From Mucilaginibacter kameinonensis (lineage in GTDB: Bacteria > Bacteroidota > Bacteroidia > Sphingobacteriales > Sphingobacteriaceae), in the NCBI RefSeq assembly GCF_003675385.1, contig NZ_RCWZ01000004.1, positions 434,001 through 498,000 on the forward strand: a stretch of 64,000 bases of DNA, in the 5' to 3' direction. The number at the start of each line of letters is the position of its first letter. Position 1 is the first letter of the stretch. A program made the position numbers and the translations under genes. The notes under the pieces are model-generated. The model did no database searches, was not told the DNA's origin, and saw nothing but the letters and a program-made list of their open reading frames with translations. Positions 35,201 to 41,674 of this stretch are shown here, piece by piece.

Positions 35201-35346
35201 ACGGCGGCACGGCGGCTTTTCTGAAGAGCATCATCCACATGCATATCAACCGCGTGTTTCCCGATAACCAGCGTAAACAGGAAATGGTCACTTATTACCT
35301 GCTTTATAAATACCTGCGTTCCGAACTGAAGCGGAAGCAGGTTTAA
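32293..35346 (+). CDS. Full-length class I lanthipeptide dehydratase (LanB type)
   Basis: A LanB-family enzyme: tRNA-dependent glutamylation of Ser/Thr in a precursor peptide, then elimination to dehydroalanine/dehydrobutyrine. About 1017 residues, as in full-length LanB. The N-terminal domain has RYFNRFCFRPTPFGLFSSV (about 70-88), the family hallmark. The C-terminal 270 or so residues form the SpaB-C/thiopeptide-type elimination domain (WLYLKIYSPKIGAGKLLLR, then HAPHIRLRMQ). I chose ATG 32293 (MNYYFADTLLLRMP), because the frame upstream offers only a TTG. A LytTR two-component pair and a Thr-rich precursor gene lie within 2.1 kb. No cyclase (LanC), protease or ABC exporter is visible between 28 and 41 kb. 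Confidence 0.92.
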   Translation: MNYYFADTLLLRMPAKHSSAYDQIDFQSILADPFFRAALYLASPALYGSLSRNRSDGSDLNEKQRLTILRYFNRFCFRPTPFGLFSSVSVIRWGSETRLGFDGFKGFRVMVNPDRAYVARLGAVLSAKLPEGQNLLVANPTIYRALDEYRFIRTLVDPEIIHREYLLQSTEFSRLLKELLFFCQTGKTVQQLVTMLETNAGCSAEEARDYVEFLKDAQLLVHALRENITGESYLQVLTQKLKMAGLAPSGSSIFSETFKIAGDLREINEALFQETNHRLTALLPRNTGPAPQQHQLNVILTRHIDGGKLDTGLQNGISDGLFALNALCPAERIPEMERFIKGFKQHFEGRSVPLMTVLDPELGIGYQQQETEKDNPLLESLHIYPKSSEGQLISWSPAHQYLLDRWHTGQEGKTAVIDLEEDELLSIREASAKNQPMGLSVLFRTWGKMIYLESAGGVNAPALIGRFTVTDPEIRQAAREMALAQERANPHILFAEILHLSGPHTDNVNQRENIWSWDLPLTASSTQGPASQIPLSDVLVSVEQDQVVLRSASRGKAIMPRLTSAYNHTLNKLPLFRFLADIPYQFGRSDLSLDLRRFFPGLSFYPRVKFRDTILSAATWILSGPDLSEIRNAPKAGFYAAFQALRLKKGLPGTFAFTEGDQQLVIHAEKHEDIELFKNIIGQKDRVLVKECFTEASARGQARDFDGRYYTSQFNAFVLPADPVNLPALKKDSPVTAKQPRKYIPGSEWLYLKIYSPKIGAGKLLLRVLPLLRKRYSHGPIRKWFFIRYEDHAPHIRLRMQIDPLNVTEILFAFKTQLEDRIHHHVLREYQIDVYTRELERYSAGGIENTETHFWASSELVVKFLKRQAKQPAASNYLLALVSVTEVIRLFIPGPEEQVDFCYSSYREFSAEFTGENIRVELDRKYRELAPDIRTACSGHEFYDQAGLRAAAGLFTKSLRPLQQELNRKNGGTAAFLKSIIHMHINRVFPDNQRKQEMVTYYLLYKYLRSELKRKQV

Positions 35347-35350
35347 CCGC

Positions 35351-36088
35351 TTATGGTTTACGGTCAGTTCTGATCAGTTTTCCGTCCATGATATCCAGAA
35401 AACGCTTTTTATAATAATCGCCCATGACCAGTTCCTTCTCATTGAGCAGCAGGACGCGGTTCCTTTCGATAACCTTGACATGGTTCATATTCACAATAAA
35501 AGAGCGGTGGACGCGGGCAAACAACTGCCGGGGAAGGTAATGCTCAATTTCCCTCATTGTCAGGTAAGTCATATGCTTCTCATTGCCGGCCGTATGGATA
35601 ATGATATAATTTCCCGCTCCCTCGACATAGATCACGTCCTCCGTTTTTACTTTGACCATCCTTTCCTTCAGCTCGCTCTTGATATTGAAAAATTCGTCCA
35701 GTGCCAGTTTATTCCCGCGCCGCGCCTTCTTCATTTTATGTTTAATATTCTGTATAGACCTGTAGAACCGTTCATAATTGATCGGTTTTAAGATGTAATC
35801 GTAAGCGGCTTTCTCAAAGGCCTGTAAAGCGTATTCCGGAAAAGCGGTGGTGAATACCACGTTGGTATACAGGTTAACGAGCCCGGCGAGCTCTATGCCG
35901 TTCATGCCGCGCATATCGACATCAATAAAGGTGATGTCTGGCGCGCCATCCCTTGTGATTTCCCTCAAAGCGGTTACCGGGCTAAGGGATGAACCGACCA
36001 GGTCCAGTTCATCGGTCTGACCGATATACTCCTCCAGCAGCCCGATTGCGTCCGCATCATCATCAACAATATAACAGGTATAACTCAT
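35351..36088 (-). CDS. LytTR-family response regulator
   Basis: A 245-residue regulator. Receiver domain: CYIVDDDADAIG, phospho-acceptor D56 in ITFIDVDMRG, Lys in AYDYILKPINY. A LytTR DNA-binding domain fills the second half (EDVIYVEGAGNYIIIHT, then LFARVHRSFIVNMNHVKVI). Its ATG overlaps the stop of the sensor kinase by four bases (36085-36088), so kinase and regulator are coupled. The pair lies between the LanB gene and the precursor gene and probably controls one or both. Confidence 0.93.
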   Translation of the reverse strand: MSYTCYIVDDDADAIGLLEEYIGQTDELDLVGSSLSPVTALREITRDGAPDITFIDVDMRGMNGIELAGLVNLYTNVVFTTAFPEYALQAFEKAAYDYILKPINYERFYRSIQNIKHKMKKARRGNKLALDEFFNIKSELKERMVKVKTEDVIYVEGAGNYIIIHTAGNEKHMTYLTMREIEHYLPRQLFARVHRSFIVNMNHVKVIERNRVLLLNEKELVMGDYYKKRFLDIMDGKLIRTDRKP

Positions 36089-37134
36089 AGAATTATTTTT
36101 AAACTGACTATAAACAAACCGTCCCGTTCACCAAAATCAAAGGTAAACCTGCCAGGATAGGCATTAGCTAAGCGCTTCTGCAGGTTTTTAAGGCCCAGGC
36201 CACCCTTTTTATAAGGAGAACTTACCCTGATTTTATTGGTAGTTTGAAATGATAATTGATCCTCCACCGCCACAAGGGATATTTTAACAGGCATTTTCCT
36301 GTCGCCCAGCTCTCCGTGCTTGATGGCGTTTTCTACCAGCGTGATCAGCAGCAAAGGAATGACCTTTTTACCTGCCAGCCTGCCTTTCCGCCCGAACTGC
36401 AGGTAAAAATGTTCCTCCTGACGCAGGCGGCTCAGGTTGATCAGGTTCTCGATCTGTTCTACTTCCCTGCTTAATAAAACCGATTCAGCATCATCTCCCG
36501 TTACCAGGGAATAGCGCATCAGTTCCGAAAGCAGCATCACCCCTCTCCCCGCTTTATCAGAAAGCCTGCGGACTGAGGTGTATATAAAGCTTAAAGAATT
36601 GAACAGCAGATGCGGACTGATCTGGTTCTGCAGGAATGCGTTCTCAACGGAAATGTATTTATTCTGTAATTCAAGTGCACTGGCGATATTTTTCAATTGT
36701 TCCGTCTCCATTTTATGGTTACGGTCCTTAAACCTGATCATATAGCGCATTGCCCAGTAACCGGAGCTGAACCCGATATAAAAAATTTCCCTGAACAGGT
36801 TGGCTAAAAAATATGGCTCCCCGAGCAATACGTCAAGGCCTTTTTTCATCCCGGGCATAACGAAATCCAGCGCAGCCTTGCAGATAAAAAACACCGATGC
36901 CTCCAGTACGATCAATACGCCCGAAACGATATAAGGCCTGCCGGTCCTGAAAAAGGCATAGTCCAGGACCACATGTGCATGGAAATAAAACAGGCCGATA
37001 TAGCACAGGTAATAAATGGGAAAATGATACAAAGGCCCGCGCAGGCCCGCTGTAGCGGCAACGGACAATAGCTCATAAAGAATGTAAACAATCCAGCCGA
37101 CGATGTGGCTGAAAACGATATCCCTGTTCTTCAT
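36085..37134 (-). CDS. LytS/YehU-type sensor histidine kinase
   Basis: A 349-residue kinase. It has four hydrophobic segments in the first 130 residues with no extracellular domain of note, then the His_kinase motif FLQNQISPHLLFNSLSFIY with H175, and a HATPase domain (LLLITLVENAIKHGE, then GGLGLKNLQKRLANAYPG). This family pairs with LytTR regulators; its partner overlaps its stop codon. The gene is divergent from the precursor peptide gene, with the precursor promoter in the 121-base gap between their starts. Confidence 0.92.
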   Translation of the reverse strand: MKNRDIVFSHIVGWIVYILYELLSVAATAGLRGPLYHFPIYYLCYIGLFYFHAHVVLDYAFFRTGRPYIVSGVLIVLEASVFFICKAALDFVMPGMKKGLDVLLGEPYFLANLFREIFYIGFSSGYWAMRYMIRFKDRNHKMETEQLKNIASALELQNKYISVENAFLQNQISPHLLFNSLSFIYTSVRRLSDKAGRGVMLLSELMRYSLVTGDDAESVLLSREVEQIENLINLSRLRQEEHFYLQFGRKGRLAGKKVIPLLLITLVENAIKHGELGDRKMPVKISLVAVEDQLSFQTTNKIRVSSPYKKGGLGLKNLQKRLANAYPGRFTFDFGERDGLFIVSLKIIL

Positions 37135-37208
37135 TTACCTGTTCAGATTGGAACTCCGACAAAATTTCAACTTTCTGCATAGCGCAATTGCCTCCCGGCG
37201 TAACAAAC

Positions 37209-37239
37209 TTTACTGTCTTATCCCCGACCGGTAGTTTAG
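37209..37239 (+). promoter_or_regulatory. Promoter for the RiPP precursor gene
   Basis: TTTA, 19 bases, then TAGTTTAG. This is close to the Bacteroidota consensus TTTG-N19-TAnnTTTG. It ends 16 bases before the precursor ATG at 37256, implying a very short leader. Confidence 0.5.
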
Positions 37240-37255
37240 GTCAAAATCAAATGCT

Positions 37256-37426
37256 ATGAAAAACGCCAGGTCAAAAAAACTCAAAAAAAAGATCAGTACA
37301 ATTTGCGATTACAACAACACCGGTTTACCGGGTAACGGCGGTGACACGACTTCGGGCACAGACACAACTGCCACTTTAACCATCATCACCACGACTATCA
37401 ATACGGGGTTGATACCCAAAAGATAA
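37256..37426 (+). CDS. Thr-rich RiPP (lanthipeptide-like) precursor peptide
   Basis: A 56-residue peptide. Residues 1-16 are very basic (MKNARSKKLKKKISTI) and resemble the LxLKKxTIS-type leader of Bacteroidota class I lanthipeptides. CDYNNTGLPGNGGD follows, with a Gly-Gly that could be a leader-cleavage site. The last 26 residues are packed with Thr (TTSGTDTTATLTIITTTINT). The peptide holds 14 Thr but only one Cys, C17, located before the Gly-Gly. It has its own near-consensus promoter and lies divergent to a LytTR kinase, about 1.9 kb from the LanB gene. It is the obvious LanB substrate here; the match is inferred, not shown. Without core Cys residues, ordinary lanthionine rings could not form within the Thr-rich part. 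Confidence 0.7.
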   Translation: MKNARSKKLKKKISTICDYNNTGLPGNGGDTTSGTDTTATLTIITTTINTGLIPKR

Positions 37427-37527
37427 CAACTTTCAGGAATATTATTAAATATAAATTAAAAAATAATATTAAAATCCTAACCTATAAGCAATTAGATATT
37501 CTGATTTAAAACTTAAATTTCGAAACA

Positions 37528-38688
37528 TTGCTTAAGTCTGAATTAATAATACTTGAACAACAGGTCACCGAAATAATAACGGATCATAAACAGCGCAATG
37601 GCCTGGCCCCTGGGGAAGAATTTTCCGGCGAGGTAAAGTCCGTTCTCGAAACCTGCACCCGGTTAAAAAAACACTGGATCCAGGATTTGTTCGGACCCGC
37701 AAAAGACTATGCGGTCAACCGGTACGTAAAATACCACCAGTCCGGGATTACCCGTTTGTCTGATGCCGTCAGTGAAGCCGCCGGTCTGAAAGATCCGGCA
37801 TCACTGTCTCTTTACGACGGGGCGCTCGGTGAGTTGCTGAACGGGTTTGAAGACCTGTTGCTCTTTCTTCAAAACAATTGTTATCAGTTTTTTGACAGCG
37901 GCTTCAGGATGACTGTTTTTAACGAACGCCGGCAATATAATGATGCTGCCGGGTTTGAAAAGGAATTACGGGCATATAAGGGGCCTGCGATGGAAACCGG
38001 GCTTGCCGCCGCTATCGCGGACTCTGTTTCAGGCAAGCTGCAGGGCGCTGCTTGCGAAGGTATATCCTACCGGGACGCGGAACTCCTTACACAGTTGACG
38101 CACATAGTCCGGCAACATTTAAACAACGGAAATGAAAATATAGCGGAAAGCCTGCAGGATGCCCTTTACCGTCAAAACCTCAACACCCGGTATTTCTATC
38201 ATTGGTATACGGGCGCCATTCTCAGTAAAATGGCAGGGGCGGCCGGTAAAAAAGGAAAAGAACAACTGATCATGGAAGAACTGACAAGGTTTTCAGGGGT
38301 CTTTGTAAGGCCCGGGAACGCTTTTGAGCCCGGCCTGCCGGCTATAGACCAGCAGGTCGGGGCCTTTTTAAAGGCGCAACTTGGCCACCCGTCGAGGGCT
38401 GCAGCACCCGGGGGCTTAAACGGCAACAGCCGCCTGGCGATTGACCTTTCGGTACCCCAGTTTGCCATATTTGTCAGGGTACTTTACCAGTGCGGATGCT
38501 TTCCGGTCAGGAACGTTGCTAAAATCGTGCGTTTCTTCACCGCGCATTTCACGACCAAAAAACAATCCGATGTTTCGGCAAAAAGTTTCGCCCGGGCATT
38601 TTATGGTATGGACCAGCCCGCGGCAGCTGTCGTCCGGGACATCCTCCGGCGGATGATCGACTACATTGACAAAATTTACTTTCCTTAA
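37528..38688 (+). CDS. Conserved Bacteroidota mobile-element protein, RteC-neighbour type
   Basis: A soluble, helical 386-residue protein. The middle has NLNTRYFYHWYTGAIL and the C-terminus FVRVLYQCGCFPVRNVAKIV, then AAAVVRDILRRMIDYIDKIYF. I recall this ending as recurrent in Bacteroidota proteins encoded beside rteC-like genes; function unknown. Only TTG (37528) is available as a start; the first in-frame ATG lies after more than 120 residues, so the TTG start is likely. It follows the RiPP precursor by about 100 bases of AT-rich DNA. Confidence 0.7.
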   Translation: MLKSELIILEQQVTEIITDHKQRNGLAPGEEFSGEVKSVLETCTRLKKHWIQDLFGPAKDYAVNRYVKYHQSGITRLSDAVSEAAGLKDPASLSLYDGALGELLNGFEDLLLFLQNNCYQFFDSGFRMTVFNERRQYNDAAGFEKELRAYKGPAMETGLAAAIADSVSGKLQGAACEGISYRDAELLTQLTHIVRQHLNNGNENIAESLQDALYRQNLNTRYFYHWYTGAILSKMAGAAGKKGKEQLIMEELTRFSGVFVRPGNAFEPGLPAIDQQVGAFLKAQLGHPSRAAAPGGLNGNSRLAIDLSVPQFAIFVRVLYQCGCFPVRNVAKIVRFFTAHFTTKKQSDVSAKSFARAFYGMDQPAAAVVRDILRRMIDYIDKIYFP

Positions 38689-38790
38689 CCACCTAAAAAC
38701 CGGAAACTATGGAAAATTGATACAAAGGCTTTGTTAGGTACACCATCCGTTATCTGATGGTGGCAATGCCGGACACCAAAACAGTTCATT

Positions 38791-39624
38791 ATGATTGCGA
38801 AATTTTGTGACCGCCTTTTTGCTGATTTAAACAAGGATTTAAACGAGGTAACACTCGAGGAGCACGAGGATATGAGGCGATTGGAAAGATCTGTCCGCTT
38901 GTGTTTAAGGTATCTGCAGAAGCTCAAAGATTTCTGCAAAACACACGAGCCGGCAAGCCCGGCGGAGGAGATCAACTTTTTTAAGCACATCAAACCCAAG
39001 TTCAAGGCACAGCTGATCTTTTACCAGTCCCTGCTTAATATCGAAAGCCGCAAGCCCGTAGGAAAAGGGGCGACTGTGGCCAAGTATTACCAGAACGAGA
39101 TCAGGGTGCTGAAACATTTTTTTGAAAGCAACCTCTCCTTTTACCAATACGTCCGTACGCAGGGCTGTTATCTGGATGACTATTATTTTTTACGGGGCAC
39201 CTACGATATACACCTCGACCCTGACCAGTGTATGATCGATTTTGATCCCGTATTCAGTACAAGCCATGACCATAAGCTGGCGCAGGTCATCGCCCATGAA
39301 TTGCTGCAACATTACCTCGAACAGGCGCTGCGGACGGTGGGCCGGCGGGAATCCCTGGTACAGGCCGACAACGATTTCCAGGACTTTGACTGGAAGCAAA
39401 CGAAATGTGCGCTGATCGAACTTATCTACAGCTGGCATGCCACGGAGGCTTTCGGTAAAAAGAGCCTGAAAAGTATCGCCAGGTTCATTGAGCGATCCTT
39501 TAATATTTCCCTTGGCAATTTTTATGACACCTACGACTGGTTGTGCGGACGCCCCAGCCCTACGGTTTACATCGATGAAATGAAAGCTGCCTTTTTAATG
39601 CGGGTGCAAAAAAAATTAAAATAA
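38791..39624 (+). CDS. RteC domain protein
   Basis: A 277-residue protein with RteC features: FYQSLLNIESRKPVGKG, then QNEIRVLKHFFESNLSFYQY, RTQGCYLDDYYFLRG, and the end ALIELIYSWHATEAFG with FNISLGNFYDTY. RteC is known from Bacteroides conjugative transposons, where it controls excision functions. It lies 100 bases after the preceding mobile-element gene on the same strand. Its presence suggests that the 21-40 kb stretch belongs to, or derives from, an integrative conjugative element. No excisionase or integrase was found in the window. Confidence 0.85.
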   Translation: MIAKFCDRLFADLNKDLNEVTLEEHEDMRRLERSVRLCLRYLQKLKDFCKTHEPASPAEEINFFKHIKPKFKAQLIFYQSLLNIESRKPVGKGATVAKYYQNEIRVLKHFFESNLSFYQYVRTQGCYLDDYYFLRGTYDIHLDPDQCMIDFDPVFSTSHDHKLAQVIAHELLQHYLEQALRTVGRRESLVQADNDFQDFDWKQTKCALIELIYSWHATEAFGKKSLKSIARFIERSFNISLGNFYDTYDWLCGRPSPTVYIDEMKAAFLMRVQKKLK

Positions 39625-40122
39625 TAACTGACCAAACGGATCACTAAAGCTCTTGCCCTTACCATCTGACCGTTATAAACCATCCATTTTCAATAGAATA
39701 TTGCGGCTCCCTTGCCCTACCCGGATGCTTTATCGACAGTTCCGGGAGCTTTCGGTTTGCAGGCCGTACCGGGTGCCATTTTGGTAGCTTAAGCGATCAA
39801 CGGAAATACCGGCATCACCCTGCCGGGCCTCAGGGGCCATTCATTAAAAGCGCCGGGCACATGCCGCGATTCTGCAGGAGCAGGTGCTGTTTTTACGTCA
39901 GCACAAACCGGTTAGAACCGGAACAATCTCCCGGTCCGGGCTACTTACAGTGCATGTGGCTTCTCCGGCCATAAGGCGGAACCAGCGCCCTCGCAAGAAG
40001 CCCAAATATAACCACCGGTTGTCCATAAAAAACATTTATCCTGAGGGCAGGACCTTATACCATGTCCCCAATAATGAAACATGGTCACCTTGGCCAACCG
40101 GTTTCTTTTCCGGCCGGTCAAC
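39625..40122. other. Intergenic region without gene-like content
   Basis: No frame with convincing protein features was found. Short GC-rich inverted words occur near 40090-40125 (CCGGTTTCTTTTCCGGCCGG), between the rteC-like gene and the decayed flavoprotein. It may be the scar of a past rearrangement at the element's edge. Confidence 0.35.
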
Positions 40123-40746
40123 CTACGCAGTGTAAGAATTTAAGGAGATCAGAAAGTTCCAATAATTCCGCTCATTGTCCACAAAAGTGATCATTTCAGG
40201 GGTTTCGTTTTTTGATAAGTTATCAATTTTCAGTTCAGTGATTACCTCGATATTCATCTTTTTCAATGCAGCCTTCAGTTCCGAATCTATTTTTTCATTT
40301 AATTCAGGGATTAAACGCCCTCCGGGCACCGCAATCCAGATCCTCGTATTGAAATTGGTGTAAAAGGTAGCAAGTTCTGCTACCAGTCTTCCGGAACCGA
40401 TAATCAATATGGATCCGGTTCTTTTTACCCCTGCTCTATTGTCCGTTCCGGCCGGGTCAGCACAAGGGGAATCATGATCAATAAAGTTACCGGAGAGTTT
40501 CTCCGCTGTTATGATAAAGACAGCGCTTTTTACGGTCACTTTTTTTTCACCACGCTGAAACTGCAGGGTCTGATTATCAATAAAACGCCCAATCCTGTTG
40601 ATGCTGTTTTTTTGATGGGAAGTCGGGTCAGAAGGTGCAGGACAGACCTTAATACGGCCCAGTTTATACCCCCGCTGCTTTATTTCCAAAGGGCAATGCA
40701 GGTGCGCCGGGGCACCACTGATGAAGAATAAATCGTATATCTCCAT
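40123..40746 (-). pseudogene. Remnant of an FAD/NAD(P)-dependent disulfide oxidoreductase
   Basis: A 207-codon frame that keeps broken pieces of a mercuric-reductase/lipoamide-dehydrogenase-like enzyme of usually 450 or more residues. The start, YDLFFISGAPAH, looks like a corrupted FAD-binding loop (normally Gly-x-Gly-x-x-Gly), followed by LEIKQRGYKLGRIK. The second half keeps the NAD-binding region: GSILIIGSGRLVAELATFY, then ELNEKIDSELKAALKKMNIE. The Cys-containing redox segment, the link between the domains and the whole interface domain are missing, so the gene should be inactive. It diverges from a TetR gene that may once have controlled it. Confidence 0.65.
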
Positions 40747-40954
40747 AGACCTGTTATATCAGATATATCAATTCGGTTAGACCTGAAATTAAAAAACCAT
40801 GCCTGCTCTGATCATTGGCGGATGGGTTATTTTCTATTTCTTTATAATTTGTCATAATTGCTTCGGCCACGGGAATCCACTTAAAACCTAACTATATATC
40901 GTATATTTGAAAAAAATTAACGATATTTAGTTAAAAAAGACAACAGTCTGTTTT

Positions 40955-40968
40955 TAATCTTAAGATTA
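40955..40968. promoter_or_regulatory. Palindromic site upstream of the TetR gene
   Basis: TAATCTTAAGATTA is a perfect 14-bp palindrome, 87 bases before the TetR ATG. A second dyad, AACAGTCTGTT (40942-40952), lies just before it. Both are candidates for TetR binding in the divergent gap. Confidence 0.45.
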
Positions 40969-41055
40969 GCGCAGGGCTTTTAATTGATCTGTTTTCCATT
41001 GTAAAATTCTTCAATTAACATCAGGCCTATCATACTTTTAACGATCACCGATTGC

Positions 41056-41652
41056 ATGGGTAAGGCTGAAAAGACCAAACAGCATATCATCAATGAAGCT
41101 GCCCTCATTTTCAACAGAAAAGGGCTTGCAGATACTACTGTTGAGGACGTTTTAAAGGCTGCCAATGTTGCCAGGGGCTGTCTTTATAACTACTTTGAAA
41201 CAAAAGAAGCGCTGGCTTTGGAAACGGTTGGCTTTCTTCTCAGAAAAAAAGTTGATAAAAACGCCGAAATTCTCAGCCGTCATAAAACCGCAAAAGAAAA
41301 CATTCATGCCTACCTTAATTTTTGCAAAAACTCCGCTGATACTTTTATAGCGGGTGGATGTCCGTTATTTAATTTTGCCACGGAATCACACGAGAACAAT
41401 CCGGCCATTAAAAAACTGATCAAGGACGCTATCGTGGAAACCCAGAAAATGCTTACCGGCGTACTCAGTTCCGGAATCAAATCCGGCGAATTTTCGGCTG
41501 ACCTGGTCCCCCGTGATTTCGCCATGCGGCTTTACACCATGGTAGAAGGATGTACTGTAGTGTGCCGGGTACTCGAAACCCGTGCCCCGCTGGAAAACGT
41601 TGTTAAAAGCATAAAGCTGGAGTTGAATACTTACTGCCTGCCACGCCCCTGA
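41056..41652 (+). CDS. TetR-family transcriptional regulator
   Basis: A 198-residue repressor-type protein. N-terminal helix-turn-helix: TKQHIINEAALIFNRKG, then TTVEDVLKAANVARGCLYNYF. The C-terminal ligand-binding half is helical and contains CPLFNFATESHENNP, a segment seen in TetR_C-type regulators. It is divergent from the decayed oxidoreductase, with palindromes in the gap. With the neighbour broken, its present target is probably itself or elsewhere. The gene ends 22 bases from the convergent GH92 stop. Confidence 0.9.
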   Translation: MGKAEKTKQHIINEAALIFNRKGLADTTVEDVLKAANVARGCLYNYFETKEALALETVGFLLRKKVDKNAEILSRHKTAKENIHAYLNFCKNSADTFIAGGCPLFNFATESHENNPAIKKLIKDAIVETQKMLTGVLSSGIKSGEFSADLVPRDFAMRLYTMVEGCTVVCRVLETRAPLENVVKSIKLELNTYCLPRP

Positions 41653-41674
41653 TTGTCTGAAACCCCGCAACATA

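Noticed and set aside
39884..40135. 83-codon plus-strand frame after the rteC-like gene
   Set aside because: Arg/Pro-rich, no motif; treated as intergenic.
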